A DNA stretch of 64,000 bases from Planctomycetota bacterium (GTDB lineage: Bacteria; Planctomycetota; UBA8742; UBA2392), in the NCBI GenBank assembly GCA_019636215.1, contig JAHBXZ010000008.1:62001-126000 (forward strand). The letters run 5' to 3'. Shown one piece after another: positions 34,840 to 44,283 of this stretch (within the stretch, counting starts at the first letter, position 1; the number at the start of each line of letters is the position of its first letter). The notes under the pieces are model-generated. The model saw only the letters and a program-made list of their open reading frames with translations, made no database searches and was not told the DNA's origin. The position numbers and the translations under genes were made by a program.

Positions 34840-35397
34840 ATGGAAGCTGTGCAGTCGCATCGCAGCCGTCGTGATCGAGCCGCCTGGGTGCTGGTCGGCC
34901 TGGTCACTTTGCTGCTTGTCATTGCCGGCGTCACACTGTGGTGGCGTGGACGAGCGGTCACTGCGCAGGGCGTACACAAGGCGTTGGAGAATCAGCCTGA
35001 GACCTTTGCCGATTTGACAGCACGCCTGGGCTGGCTGGCCCAGACGGATTACTACGCGAGCATGCCCCAGGATAGCGCGGCGATGGTGAAGGCTTTCAGC
35101 GACCATCCGGAGCTATCCCATCGCGTACTGTGGTACGAGGATCGGGGCGGGCGTGCGGCGGTTACCCAGGTTCAGTTCATTGACGGACTGTTGAACGCCT
35201 GGGACCACCAGCAGTTTGTGGCGGGCGGCAAGGATGCTGAGGGCCTGCCCGTGCGATCATTCTGCGTTTATCTGGATGCCAGGGGTCGCATTGTGGGCTG
35301 GGCGGATGTTACGGGCGCGCCCGCCATGCTTGACTTGTTGAAGTGGGCCATGGCCTCAGGCCCGGGTAAACACCCAGAGGCCAAGTCCCCCGAATAG
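34840..35397 (+). CDS. Single-pass membrane protein, unknown function
   Basis: A 185-aa protein with a basic N-terminus (QSHRSRRDR), one transmembrane helix (about 15-35, AWVLVGLVTLLLVIAGVTLW) and an extracytoplasmic domain of about 145 residues. That domain has a helical part with aromatic residues (YYASMPQDSAAMVKAFSDH) and a beta-rich part (SFCVYLDARGRIVGWADV). I do not recognise the family. There is no obvious Shine-Dalgarno. The last 42 bases overlap the 3' end of the convergent LptG-like gene. Confidence 0.7.
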   Translation: MEAVQSHRSRRDRAAWVLVGLVTLLLVIAGVTLWWRGRAVTAQGVHKALENQPETFADLTARLGWLAQTDYYASMPQDSAAMVKAFSDHPELSHRVLWYEDRGGRAAVTQVQFIDGLLNAWDHQQFVAGGKDAEGLPVRSFCVYLDARGRIVGWADVTGAPAMLDLLKWAMASGPGKHPEAKSPE

Positions 35398-36414
35398 CAC
35401 GGGCGTGATACTGGCGCCGATCACCGGCGGCATCACACCACTGGCGGCAAGGTTTTCAAACCAGAAGACACTCAACTGGTAGCCCACCACACAGGCCAGG
35501 GCCAGCGCACCGGCGCGCATCATGCCCCTGCCGCTGCTGCCAATGATCAGGCCAGCGCCACAAGCCAGCAGGATGAAGCCGGCAAACGGGTACCACAGTT
35601 CGTGCCACAGGTGGATGGCAAGCTCCTGGTTCTCGCGCCCTGTGCGGCTGTCAGTCCAGAGTTCCAGCAGCGTTCGGTCCGAATAGCCGCGCTTGCGTCG
35701 CGCGAAGTCAGCGGGAAGAAGCCGGCCAAATGGCGGCTGGCCATCGATTCCGACGCGCTGGCGGGGCGAATCCTCGGCTGCCGTCAGCGCGGCCAGGTCA
35801 TGCACAACCGACTTGCCGCCGGTCCACCAGATGCCGCGGTCCTCGCGCCATTGCAGGGATTCGGCCACGACAAGCGTCTTGCCTGCGGCATCTAGAATTC
35901 GCACGTCCTCCAGGGTGCGGGTGTCCAGGTTGTAGCGCCGGACAAACCACAGGTTTCCCTGGTCGTCACGAACCGTGATACGTTTGCCCTTGCGAAACTC
36001 AAACGCGCCATAGGGCGACTCGCGTGCGGCCTGGTTCAGGTAAGGCAGGGCGAGCTGGCGCAACGCAAGCCCCGCCAGCCCAAGCAGCAGGCACGGGATC
36101 ATGATTGCCGCCAAGGCGCGGCGGGGGCTGACACCACTGGCTTCCAGCAGCAGCAGTTCACGCGCCCGGATTATGCGCGCCAGCGCGAACATGCCGGCAG
36201 CAAAGATGGCAAAGGGGTACATCAGGTACAGGATGGGAGGCAGATTGAAGCTGTAGAACAGCATTGATCCGCGGGCCACATCGGGGAAGTTGCGGATCTT
36301 GTCCAGATTCAACAACACATCCACCACCAGAAACAGCGTGGTGAACAGCGCCAGCACCAGAATGAAGCTCTGCGCAAACACCCACAGGAAGTAGCGGTCG
36401 AAGCGCTTCATCAT
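35356..36414 (-). CDS. LptF/LptG-family permease
   Basis: A 352-aa inner-membrane subunit of the LPS exporter. It starts with the family pattern MMKRFDRYFLWVFAQSFILV, has TM segments 1-3 within the first 120 residues, a periplasmic beta-jellyroll-like domain (about 130-260, with DDQGNLWFVRRYNLDTRTLE) and three C-terminal TM segments. In the LptB2FG complex this subunit pulls LPS from the inner membrane and hands it to LptC/LptA. I assign it as LptG-like by its position beside a second paralogue. A WaaP-type kinase gene starts 114 bases to the right on the other strand. Confidence 0.88.
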   Translation of the reverse strand: MMKRFDRYFLWVFAQSFILVLALFTTLFLVVDVLLNLDKIRNFPDVARGSMLFYSFNLPPILYLMYPFAIFAAGMFALARIIRARELLLLEASGVSPRRALAAIMIPCLLLGLAGLALRQLALPYLNQAARESPYGAFEFRKGKRITVRDDQGNLWFVRRYNLDTRTLEDVRILDAAGKTLVVAESLQWREDRGIWWTGGKSVVHDLAALTAAEDSPRQRVGIDGQPPFGRLLPADFARRKRGYSDRTLLELWTDSRTGRENQELAIHLWHELWYPFAGFILLACGAGLIIGSSGRGMMRAGALALACVVGYQLSVFWFENLAASGVMPPVIGASITPVLFGGLGLWVFTRA

Positions 36415-36489
36415 CGATCATGGTGCCTGATGCCGGCACGGCTGAACAGGTCGATTCTGTGGGGGGGTCGCAAGGTCGAAGCATCTGGA

Positions 36490-36495
36490 TATACT
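36490..36495 (+). promoter_or_regulatory. Candidate -10 (TATACT) for WaaP-type kinase gene
   Basis: TATACT lies 33 bases before the ATG at 36528, in a locally AT-richer stretch. No convincing -35 was found. Confidence 0.35.
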
Positions 36496-36527
36496 TTGAC
36501 CTTTGGGCCGATCGGGGCACAACCTGC

Positions 36528-37403
36528 ATGACATCGTTTGTCACTCACCCGAGTGCGCAGTCTGCGGCTTCCCCTGCAGCCGCGCCATTGCCCACGGAAC
36601 GGACAGCCGCCGCCGCAGATGACTTCGCCTTGGGGATGTTGAGTGATGCGGCCCGTGAGGTTCTTGGACACTCCAATTTTGAAGAAGTGATCCAGACCTC
36701 GCGCCGGGGCGGGCTGGCGCTGGTGCGCCAGAACTCTGAGCTCAAGGTCTTCAAGCTGATTAACTGCCAGGCCGATTGGAAAAAGCGCTGGGCCAGGCGC
36801 ATCGGATGGAATCCGGCGCGCAGCGCCCAGAAGATTTCGCTGGCACTGGCGGCTGCCGGAATGCCGATCTGCGCCGTAGAGCAGCACGGCAGTGCTGTGT
36901 TGAAGGCCGCGCCTCGGGCGGTCTGGACGGTAAGCCGATACATTCCCGACGGCCGAACCCTTCGGCAGATCAAGCTGGAGCTTCAGCCCGGGCGTCGCGT
37001 TGCGGTGCACCCGCTTGTGCGACGGCTCTTTGATGACGCCTTGAGGTTGTTGCGCCGCATTCATGACGCCGGGTTTGAACACCGCGACTATCACGCCGGG
37101 AACCTGCTGGTGTCACCGGCTGACGAACGCAGCCTTGCCGATGGATCGGCGCAGATGCGACTTGTCGACCTTGAGACCGTGGTCGCCCGCAAGGCCACAC
37201 CGGTTCGCCGCGCACGAGATCTGCGCCGCTTCATTGAGAATTTCATTGAGCCAGAGGACTACCTGCCCCAGATTGACCATGCGCTTGCGGTCTACTCGGG
37301 CGGCGATGCAGCGTTGGCCAATGCGGTTCGATCCACGCGACGCATGGGTGGACTGTTTCGCAAGCGCGGCATTACGCGCAGTGACCGAAACAGTACTTTC
37401 TAG
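36528..37403 (+). CDS. WaaP/KdkA-type LPS core kinase
   Basis: A 291-aa cytoplasmic kinase of the RfaP/WaaP-InaA group, related to eukaryote-like kinases. The catalytic loop is HRDYHAGN (residues 185-192, Asp 187) and the metal-binding site is VDLETV (Asp about 213); this HxDxHxxN plus D-E pattern characterises sugar kinases of LPS core. An N-terminal Lys is expected in the small lobe (LKVFKLI). It lies between two LptF/G permease genes that face it, so a role in phosphorylating heptose or Kdo before export is a reasonable inference. The start at 36528 is chosen because upstream residues lack coding character. Its stop overlaps that of lptF through CTAG. Confidence 0.85.
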   Translation: MTSFVTHPSAQSAASPAAAPLPTERTAAAADDFALGMLSDAAREVLGHSNFEEVIQTSRRGGLALVRQNSELKVFKLINCQADWKKRWARRIGWNPARSAQKISLALAAAGMPICAVEQHGSAVLKAAPRAVWTVSRYIPDGRTLRQIKLELQPGRRVAVHPLVRRLFDDALRLLRRIHDAGFEHRDYHAGNLLVSPADERSLADGSAQMRLVDLETVVARKATPVRRARDLRRFIENFIEPEDYLPQIDHALAVYSGGDAALANAVRSTRRMGGLFRKRGITRSDRNSTF

Positions 37404-38515
37404 GCCCAGCCGCTGCGCCAGTGAAGCCGCAGCACGGCGGCGCACCCCAGCAAAGCCAGAAGCCCGGGAATGGAAGCCGCCACGGCAGCCGAGGTTACCC
37501 CGCGTTCTGCCAGGCCCTGGCAGGCAATCATGGCCGGGAAGTAGCCAAGGGCAGCAGGGATCACGCCGACGCCGACCGAGAAAAGCCGGTTGGGGTGGCT
37601 GACCAGTGCAGCGAGCAACGCGCCCAGAAGTGGCAGCAACAGCCCACCCAGGGCAAGGCCGATACGCCTTGCGGCTTCGGATGAGGCACTGCGGCGGCCG
37701 CCGGCACTGATCTCGGCCGACATCTGGTGCATGAGAGGTATGGTGCGCATGGCCTTGGGGGCGTCAGGCTCCTCGTCTGCGCCGAAGTCAAAAGGCACGC
37801 GAAGCTCGTTGATGCGCTCGGCCGCCAGCGGCATTCCGACGGGCGCGCCGGTTTGCGGGTCAAACTGGATCAAACGGGGTTCCACGCAGCCGGTCAGCAG
37901 CAGGCTGCCGCTTACACGCTGGTACACGATGCGGGCTCGGCGTGCGGTCAACGACGCCAGCAGGCCCTCGTCCGAATACACCATGACTCCAAGTCCGTCG
38001 AAGTGCCCGCCCTCGAATGACGCGTAGCTGATGTCAATGCTCGTTCCCGAACCGGGAAAGCGCAGTTCACGAGGCCCTTGCGGCGGGTGGTCAATGAAAT
38101 CGGCCAACGCCCTTCGTTGCAGTGAGTGGCGCTCAGAATAAGCCTGGGGCCCGAGCTCGCTGACTGCAAACGCTACCAGCGCCGCTGTCAGCAGTCCCAG
38201 TGGCAGCAGCGCCAGGAAAGGGCGCCAGGGTGCTACCCCGGAGGATGCCAGCAACAGCAGCTCGCGTTCAGCCCGCATGCGACCAAACACCAGCGACGCT
38301 GAAAACAGTACGCTCACGGGCAACGAAAACGGCAGCAGGGAAACCCAAAGTGAAGGTGCGAAAGAAACCAGCGTTCCAAATCGCGGCGTCACTTCGAATC
38401 GATTGACGATCTGGTAAAGGCCAAGTGCCGTGAACAGGAATGTGATACCCAGGACAGCAACCAGCGAAGTCAGCGCCGTATCGCGAAGGACCACCCTGTC
38501 CAGGCGCAGGATCAT
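37400..38515 (-). CDS. lptF: LptF/LptG-family permease (LptF-like)
   Basis: A 371-aa LPS export permease. N-terminal TMs (VLRDTALTSLVAVLGITFLF), the family block GRMRAERELLLLASSGVAPW on the loop before TM3, a periplasmic jellyroll-like domain and three C-terminal TMs are visible. The ATG overlaps the aroC stop (ATGA), so it is translated after aroC. It is the last gene of the run that starts with bamA. Whether this copy or that at 35356 is functionally LptF cannot be decided from the sequence alone. Confidence 0.85.
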   Translation of the reverse strand: MILRLDRVVLRDTALTSLVAVLGITFLFTALGLYQIVNRFEVTPRFGTLVSFAPSLWVSLLPFSLPVSVLFSASLVFGRMRAERELLLLASSGVAPWRPFLALLPLGLLTAALVAFAVSELGPQAYSERHSLQRRALADFIDHPPQGPRELRFPGSGTSIDISYASFEGGHFDGLGVMVYSDEGLLASLTARRARIVYQRVSGSLLLTGCVEPRLIQFDPQTGAPVGMPLAAERINELRVPFDFGADEEPDAPKAMRTIPLMHQMSAEISAGGRRSASSEAARRIGLALGGLLLPLLGALLAALVSHPNRLFSVGVGVIPAALGYFPAMIACQGLAERGVTSAAVAASIPGLLALLGCAAVLRLHWRSGWA

Positions 38516-39684
38516 GTTGGGCGGTAGCTCCGCACAGCCTGAAGGTATCCGTCAAGGTTGCGCTTAACCTCATCCATGCTGTCGCCGCCGGTTTTCTCCA
38601 GCAGGGCCTGGGCCACCACTATCGAAACGGCGCACTCCGCGACGATCGCAGCAGCGGGCAGGGCGCAGATGTCGCTGCGCTCTGTGCTTGCCGTCGCGGG
38701 TTTGCCCGTGGCAATGTCCACCGTTGGCAGGGGGGACATCAGCGTGCTGATGGGTTTCATATGCACGCGGCAGACCACAGGTTCGCCATTGGTAGTCCCG
38801 CCCTCCAGGCCGCCGGCATTGTTGCTGGCACGGGTGTACGGCGCGCGGCCGCGGGCCGGGGCCGCCGGATGCACCGGGTCGTGAACCTTGCTGCCAGGGC
38901 GCGCGGCGCATTCGGCACCCAGCCCGATTTCTACGGCTTTCATGGCCTGGATGCTCATTAGGGCCTGGGCAAGTCTTCCATCAAGCCGCTGATCCCATTG
39001 GTTGTGGCTGCCAAGACCCGGCGGCAGGTTCACGACAACGACCTCGATTGTTCCGCCCAGCGTGTCTCCGGCGGCTTTGGCCTGGTCGATGGCCTGTTTT
39101 AGCGCGGGGTCATGTGCGCGGTTGATTGTCGCAAATTCGCCCGAGTTCCGCGCCGCGCGGGCATCGCGCGGGGATTCGCAAACGGCGGCATAGCCGCGGC
39201 CCATGGGCTGGTCGGTCTCTATGCCGCCCAGCGCCAATACGTGGGCGACTACCTCAATCTCAAACTCGCGCAGCAGGCTCTGGCAGGCTGCCCCTGCCAT
39301 AACCCTTGCCGCAGTCTCGCGCGCGCTGGCGCGCTCCAGCACATCTCGTGCATCGCGGGAAGCGATCTTGACCGAACCAGCAAGGTCTACGTGGCCAGGC
39401 CTGACATTCGGCAGCGCCGGCGCAAGGTCGATGCGGTGGTCCTTGTTGTCGACCTGCAGCGTCAGCGGGCTGCCCAAGGTCAGGCCGCGCCGCAGTCCGG
39501 TCAGTACTTGAACGACGTCAGTTTCGACTCGCTGGCGCCCGCCGCGTCCGTACCCCTGCTGACGCAGAGCCAGTTGCGAGTTGATCCACTCCAGGTCCAG
39601 TTTGTGCCCGAAGGGAACACCCGACAGAGTCGCGACTACGGCCGGTCCGTGCGATTCGCCTGCGCTGAGAAAGGTCAGTGCCAT
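38512..39684 (-). CDS. aroC: Chorismate synthase
   Basis: A 390-aa FMN-dependent enzyme that converts EPSP to chorismate, the last step of the common aromatic pathway. GESHGP near the N-terminus, YGRGGRQRVETD, ERASARETAARV and the C-terminal blocks GGLEGGTTNG and RSDICALPAA are the family signatures. ATG 39684 gives the usual N-terminus (MALTFLSAGESHGP); an in-frame ATG at 39705 adds seven residues, and neither has a good Shine-Dalgarno. It overlaps lptF by 4 bases and follows the nitroreductase gene by 44 bases. Confidence 0.95.
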   Translation of the reverse strand: MALTFLSAGESHGPAVVATLSGVPFGHKLDLEWINSQLALRQQGYGRGGRQRVETDVVQVLTGLRRGLTLGSPLTLQVDNKDHRIDLAPALPNVRPGHVDLAGSVKIASRDARDVLERASARETAARVMAGAACQSLLREFEIEVVAHVLALGGIETDQPMGRGYAAVCESPRDARAARNSGEFATINRAHDPALKQAIDQAKAAGDTLGGTIEVVVVNLPPGLGSHNQWDQRLDGRLAQALMSIQAMKAVEIGLGAECAARPGSKVHDPVHPAAPARGRAPYTRASNNAGGLEGGTTNGEPVVCRVHMKPISTLMSPLPTVDIATGKPATASTERSDICALPAAAIVAECAVSIVVAQALLEKTGGDSMDEVKRNLDGYLQAVRSYRPT

Positions 39685-39728
39685 GATTGCGCCAAGATAC
39701 TTCATCCGCGCCGCGATGGCAGGGATGC

Positions 39729-40352
39729 TCAGGGTTCAAACGGCAGCCTGGCTGCAAAGGGCAGCAGTTTGCCGTCTGCGGCAACAACGCGCGCTTTGTC
39801 TGATGGACCCAGCCTTGGCCGTGGCCGAAGTTCCTCGGCAGGTTGACCATAGCCCACGGGCAGTACTGCCTGGCAGCTCCATTCCTCGTTGACTCCAAGA
39901 AGCCTGTTGAAGTCACGACCCAGGGTGGGGGTGTACGTCAGGGAATGAAGACCTTCCATCTCCAGGGCATTGATGAAGTTGCCGATACTCAGCCACACGC
40001 CCTGCAGCCAGAACGGCAGGTCGCGGCGCCCAAAGACGGCGACCAGCCAAGGCGCGTCGCGGCAGAACTCCTTGACGGGCGTGATCTCATGGGCCGCAAA
40101 GAACTGCTGCAGCCACTCGGGGCTGCGGCGATGAAACTCGGCGTCGGCGGCTTCACAGGCCTGACGAATGGCATCGCGGGCGGGCCCCGGCGCGATCAGC
40201 ACGTACTCCCATGGCTGCGCGTTGGCACCGCTGGCCGCGCGCATGGCACATTGCAAAGCTCTTTCAAGCTTGTCGGGCTCTACTGGCTGATTGAGGAATA
40301 GGCGGCGCGAACGCCGCCTGTGCAGGATTGCTTCAAAGGAACTGGAATCCAC
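39729..40352 (-). CDS. Nitroreductase-family flavoprotein
   Basis: A 207-aa FMN enzyme. The N-terminal RRSRR motif, the ANAQPWEYVLI block (nucleotide and flavin contact), the helix SIGNFINALEMEGL and the C-terminal LPVGYG are typical of nitroreductase/NADH oxidase proteins. The substrate is unknown. It starts at a GTG with AAGAAGGG 5 bases upstream, one base after the skp stop, so expression is coupled. It is an unusual member of an envelope operon. Confidence 0.9.
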   Translation of the reverse strand: MDSSSFEAILHRRRSRRLFLNQPVEPDKLERALQCAMRAASGANAQPWEYVLIAPGPARDAIRQACEAADAEFHRRSPEWLQQFFAAHEITPVKEFCRDAPWLVAVFGRRDLPFWLQGVWLSIGNFINALEMEGLHSLTYTPTLGRDFNRLLGVNEEWSCQAVLPVGYGQPAEELRPRPRLGPSDKARVVAADGKLLPFAARLPFEP

Positions 40353-40353
40353 G

Positions 40354-41004
40354 CTAGCCCTTCTTCACCTTGGCCAGTATCTGCGCGGTGATGTCGACAA
40401 CAAACGGGTTCTTCTTGGCCTTGGTGCCGGGCGAGAATAGCACGGGCTTGTTAAGGATGCGCTCGGAGTAGCTTGCGCCCGCGAACAGTTCGCCTTCCTG
40501 GCTGGAGGTTTCATAGTTCTGCAGCACCAGGTGATAGCCCTCTTTGACGCAGTACTCGTCCGCCACAGCCAGCACGTGTTCAATTACGCCCTTCTGGTAG
40601 TGCTCCAGCAGTTCGGCCAGAAAGCGCTTCTGTACCTCGCGGGTGGCCTTGATGTTTTCCTCCAGCGCGGCCAGTTCCACGCGCAGGCTCGCCACTTCTT
40701 CAGAGTCGTTAGTGCTTTGCGCGCGGCGCATGGCGGCCTTCTTTTCTTCCATCTCGGCCTGCATGGCGGCGTTGCTCTTCTTCAGTTCGTTCTGGCGCAG
40801 TTCCCATTCGGACTTCAGGTCCTTGAACTTGTCAGATGCGCGGGCGACTTCCTCGAGGTCAAGGATCGCAATGCGCAGCTGCGTGCCGCCCGATGCCTGG
40901 GCGTCGACCACCGACGGCTCGAATAGCACGTCCTTGACGAAACTGCCGACAAAGCCGGCTGCCAGCGAAACCAGAATCAATGCCATCATGCCTGCGCGCT
41001 TCAT
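40354..41004 (-). CDS. OmpH/Skp-like periplasmic chaperone
   Basis: A 216-aa exported protein. AGGAG lies 5 bases before ATG 41004, and an N-terminal membrane segment (MMALILVSLAAGFVGSFVKD) precedes the mature part. LRIAILDLEEVARASDKFKD is the Skp/OmpH start pattern, followed by a long coiled coil (about 65-135, with ELRQNELKKSNAAMQAEMEE) and a C-terminal part. Skp chaperones carry unfolded outer-membrane proteins to the Bam complex. It directly follows bamA on the same strand, the usual neighbour. Confidence 0.88.
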   Translation of the reverse strand: MKRAGMMALILVSLAAGFVGSFVKDVLFEPSVVDAQASGGTQLRIAILDLEEVARASDKFKDLKSEWELRQNELKKSNAAMQAEMEEKKAAMRRAQSTNDSEEVASLRVELAALEENIKATREVQKRFLAELLEHYQKGVIEHVLAVADEYCVKEGYHLVLQNYETSSQEGELFAGASYSERILNKPVLFSPGTKAKKNPFVVDITAQILAKVKKG

Positions 41005-41093
41005 GGATGCTCCTGTCCGGAAAAGGCCCACAGTGATGGTAGGGGCCCAGTTGGCTGCGTCAACCAAGTTGCCTTGGCACTAGTTAGCAGCGG

Positions 41094-44000
41094 CTAAAAG
41101 CCGAAGCCAAGATTGATGCTGAGTACCTCTTCACGGTTGCCCGGCTGATTCCGGATCGGGAAGCCGAAATCCAGGGCAAACGGCACAGGCAAGACCGGCA
41201 ACAGCAGGCGCAATCCGAACCCGGCGCTGACGGTGATGCCGTCGGGGTCAAACGTGTTCAAGGTTGGCGAAAGCATGCCGGCGTCGACAAAGCCGATCAG
41301 CCACAGTGTGCCCGGGAACACCGGCAGACGGATTTCACTGAACCCGGTCACCATGAAATTGCCGCCGATGGCCTGGTTGCGTCGAGACGGCCCGACTCCG
41401 AACAGCTTGAATCCGCGCAGAACGCCGCGACCAGAGATCGGATTGCCGCCCAGCAGAAAGCGCTCAATGAATGGTATCTGCTCGGCATCGCTGTGCACGT
41501 CCTGCCACCAGGCTGCCAGGTTGAAGGCAAGCACCAGGGTTCGGGTGCGGTCCAGGTCAACCAGGGGTTGATAGAACTGCGCCCGGGCATGCATGCGCCA
41601 GAAGTCAATTGTTCCGCCAATCGGGCCGCCCGTGTACGAGTACCGGTAGTTAAGCTGGAACCCTTCGGTGGGGAACTGCGGGTTGTCGGTGGTTGTCCAT
41701 TGGATTTCCGACCAAAGCTGGCTGATGGTGTCGCTGCCTTCGTCCTGCCGGATCTCGTTGGGCGCGCTGCCCGACACGTCAAACAGCCTCACAATCGAGT
41801 AACTGTAACCGAAGCTCCACAACACGTCTGGCAGCACCCGCCAGCCGATACTGGGATCCAGGCCGGCACGAGAGCGGCTGTATTCGGGGTAGTTGTCGGT
41901 TCGAAACTCCGCAGAGATGCTGCCTGACAGCGGGTACCCGTAAAGCCACGGCTCCGTGAAGCTGAGCCGGTACACCTGCTGTCGATCCAGCGGCGGTTGC
42001 GCGGTGATACTCAGCACCTGGCCGGCACCCGTGAAGCTGAAGTTGGGCTCGCCCCAGATCCAGCTGACCAGGCTCGAAATGTCGAAGTTTCGCAGGGTCA
42101 GGTCAACGCTGGCGGTGAAGCCCGTGGCCGAGTTGAAGCCAGCCGCGAAGTTGAAGCTGTTGGTGCGGCCCTCAATCAGCTCATAGTCAATGTCAGTGTA
42201 CTCGACGATCTCGTCACCGATGGTGACCAGTCGCGGTGTCGTGCGGTCCAACACACCCTGGCGCGGTGCAGCCGTTTCAAACCACTGTGCGCGCCGAAGG
42301 CGGTTGCTGCTGCGCCTGAGCTTGTTCGCATTGAACACTTCGCCTGGGTACAGGCTGACCTCGCGGCGGATCACGTCTTCGCGAGTTGCCTCGTTGCCGC
42401 GGAATGTGACGTTGCCAACGTACGACTTATAGCCCTGCTGGATGCGCAGAATGACGCCGACTCGCCGCACCGGCAGGGGTTGCTCCCAGTCAGTGGGAAC
42501 CGTGGCATCACGCGAATCGATGCGCACGAACTCCAGGTCTGTGTTGGAGTAGCCCTTTTCGGCCAACAGCGCACGAACCCGGCCCAATCTTCCTTCGTGC
42601 AGCCCCGGTTCGCCGTTCAGTGTGTATTCGTCCCAGGGCAAGGCCTCCCTCAGGTCGAATGCAACAAAGTGCTTGCCCTGGGTCGGGTCGTGCAATCCAG
42701 CCAGATTTTTTTCGCCCCAACGCTCCAGTGCGGCCGGCTCGGACAGTTGCGTTCCCTTCACGTCCAGAGCCTCCAGCAGTTCCGTCCAGGTGATGGCCGG
42801 AGAGTCGTAGTCAGGCTGGGCCACGCCCTTTGGAACCCGCGGAAACTTGGTAGCGAACTCGACCCGCAGGTCAGTGGTGGCGTACACGGCACCGGGCTCC
42901 ACGTGGAACTCCAGGACCACGCGGTTGCGTGCGTGGTTCCACTCAATGTTCGAGAAGCTTGCGCGGGCATCCAGCCAGCCGCGTTGCTGCAAGTACCCCT
43001 GCAGCAACTCGGCATCACGAAGCGCATCAGCCTCTACAAATGGGTCGCCGCGCTTACTGCGCACCATGTCTCGAAGCACGGCATTGCGCTCGGTGTTGAC
43101 GCCTGAGAGCACGCCATACCACAACTGGTACACCACACTCAGCAGCCCGCGCATGCGCGCCGCGGTAAGGGCGTCACTGTCGCCGGGGCTGCGCACTCCC
43201 TCCAGGCCAGTGAACCGGATGTCGCCGATCATGACCCGGGGACCTTCAAAGACCTCAAAGATCAGGGCCATGCGGCCTGTATAGCCGTCCGCCACAAGGC
43301 TGGAGATCACCTTCAGGGCGCCCGCTGAGAACGCGCCGTAGTCTTCGGCCAGCGCGTCTGCATCAAATCGAGGGGGCACCTGTATGACACGGGCTTTGCA
43401 ACTGACCGAAGAGAAGCCCTTGAAGCGATAGAATGCCTCGATCAAGCCTGTGGCGCCCTTGATGGATGCCGGGTTGGCATCTGTTACCACGTCGCCATCA
43501 AAGGCCGCGCGTGGAAAGTAGACGGGCAGGTTCAGGCGCTCAATGTCGGGGCTGTTAGGCAACTCGCGGACCGGCGCTTCGCCGGACACGATCTTTTCGA
43601 GGTCGTTGCGATAGCCTGTCTGGTTGATGCCTGAGAACTTGAGGACGGCCAGCGGTTGGTTCGGGATCACCCGAAACAGCAGGTCAACGCCCTGCTCGGT
43701 GTAAAGGTAATCGGCCCGCACATCCAGAAACGCGCCGGATGCGGCCAGTGCCGAAACGTCAACGTCCAGGCGTGACAAGCTGAACTCGGCTCCCTCGGCT
43801 GAGTCCATGCGTGCGCGAGAGCGCCAGAATTCGCGAACACCGTCCTCTGTCCAGGTTCCATTCTGTGGCCCGACTACGCGAATGCGCCAGATCAGCGGCT
43901 GAGTCAGGATCAGCTTGACACGAACGGCTTCCACTTTTTCGTCGTACTCAACGCGCCAGTCCGCAGCGCGGAACATGTGACTTTCGGTGGTCAGGTACTT

Positions 44001-44258
44001 CAGGTCCTTGGCAAGGTCCTCACTCCGGAACTGCTTGCCGGCGCGGGTGCGCAACATGCCCAGGATCTCGTGGCGCTGGGCGCTGTCGGGGGCTCGATCA
44101 AAGATCTTACCCTCGACGCTGGTGTTCAAGTCGATCGCCAGGACGCGCTTGCCCTCAGCACCCACGGGCACCCGCTGGGCGCGCAGACTCGCCAGCCCCG
44201 TCCACGCGGGCAGCAACAGAGTCAGTAGCAATACAGGTAACTTCCAGCCCAGTCGCAA
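41094..44258 (-). CDS. bamA: BamA/Omp85 outer-membrane assembly factor
   Basis: A 1054-aa protein, about 250 longer than E. coli BamA. A signal peptide (RLGWKLPVLLLTLLLPAWTG) is followed by several POTRA domains (roughly residues 35-650, more than the standard 340 residues) and a 16-stranded barrel (about 660-1054). The barrel loop motif GRGVLRGFKLFG corresponds to the conserved VRGF/Y of Omp85, and the protein ends with an aromatic-terminal strand (LSINLGFGF). I choose TTG 44258 because AAGGA lies 8 bases upstream, a TATAGT -10 lies at 44284-44289, and the signal peptide then begins at residue 1; GTG 44306 is the alternative. Confidence 0.95.
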   Translation of the reverse strand: MRLGWKLPVLLLTLLLPAWTGLASLRAQRVPVGAEGKRVLAIDLNTSVEGKIFDRAPDSAQRHEILGMLRTRAGKQFRSEDLAKDLKYLTTESHMFRAADWRVEYDEKVEAVRVKLILTQPLIWRIRVVGPQNGTWTEDGVREFWRSRARMDSAEGAEFSLSRLDVDVSALAASGAFLDVRADYLYTEQGVDLLFRVIPNQPLAVLKFSGINQTGYRNDLEKIVSGEAPVRELPNSPDIERLNLPVYFPRAAFDGDVVTDANPASIKGATGLIEAFYRFKGFSSVSCKARVIQVPPRFDADALAEDYGAFSAGALKVISSLVADGYTGRMALIFEVFEGPRVMIGDIRFTGLEGVRSPGDSDALTAARMRGLLSVVYQLWYGVLSGVNTERNAVLRDMVRSKRGDPFVEADALRDAELLQGYLQQRGWLDARASFSNIEWNHARNRVVLEFHVEPGAVYATTDLRVEFATKFPRVPKGVAQPDYDSPAITWTELLEALDVKGTQLSEPAALERWGEKNLAGLHDPTQGKHFVAFDLREALPWDEYTLNGEPGLHEGRLGRVRALLAEKGYSNTDLEFVRIDSRDATVPTDWEQPLPVRRVGVILRIQQGYKSYVGNVTFRGNEATREDVIRREVSLYPGEVFNANKLRRSSNRLRRAQWFETAAPRQGVLDRTTPRLVTIGDEIVEYTDIDYELIEGRTNSFNFAAGFNSATGFTASVDLTLRNFDISSLVSWIWGEPNFSFTGAGQVLSITAQPPLDRQQVYRLSFTEPWLYGYPLSGSISAEFRTDNYPEYSRSRAGLDPSIGWRVLPDVLWSFGYSYSIVRLFDVSGSAPNEIRQDEGSDTISQLWSEIQWTTTDNPQFPTEGFQLNYRYSYTGGPIGGTIDFWRMHARAQFYQPLVDLDRTRTLVLAFNLAAWWQDVHSDAEQIPFIERFLLGGNPISGRGVLRGFKLFGVGPSRRNQAIGGNFMVTGFSEIRLPVFPGTLWLIGFVDAGMLSPTLNTFDPDGITVSAGFGLRLLLPVLPVPFALDFGFPIRNQPGNREEVLSINLGFGF

Positions 44259-44283
44259 GACGCGCGTCCTTTCCGAACGCGGG

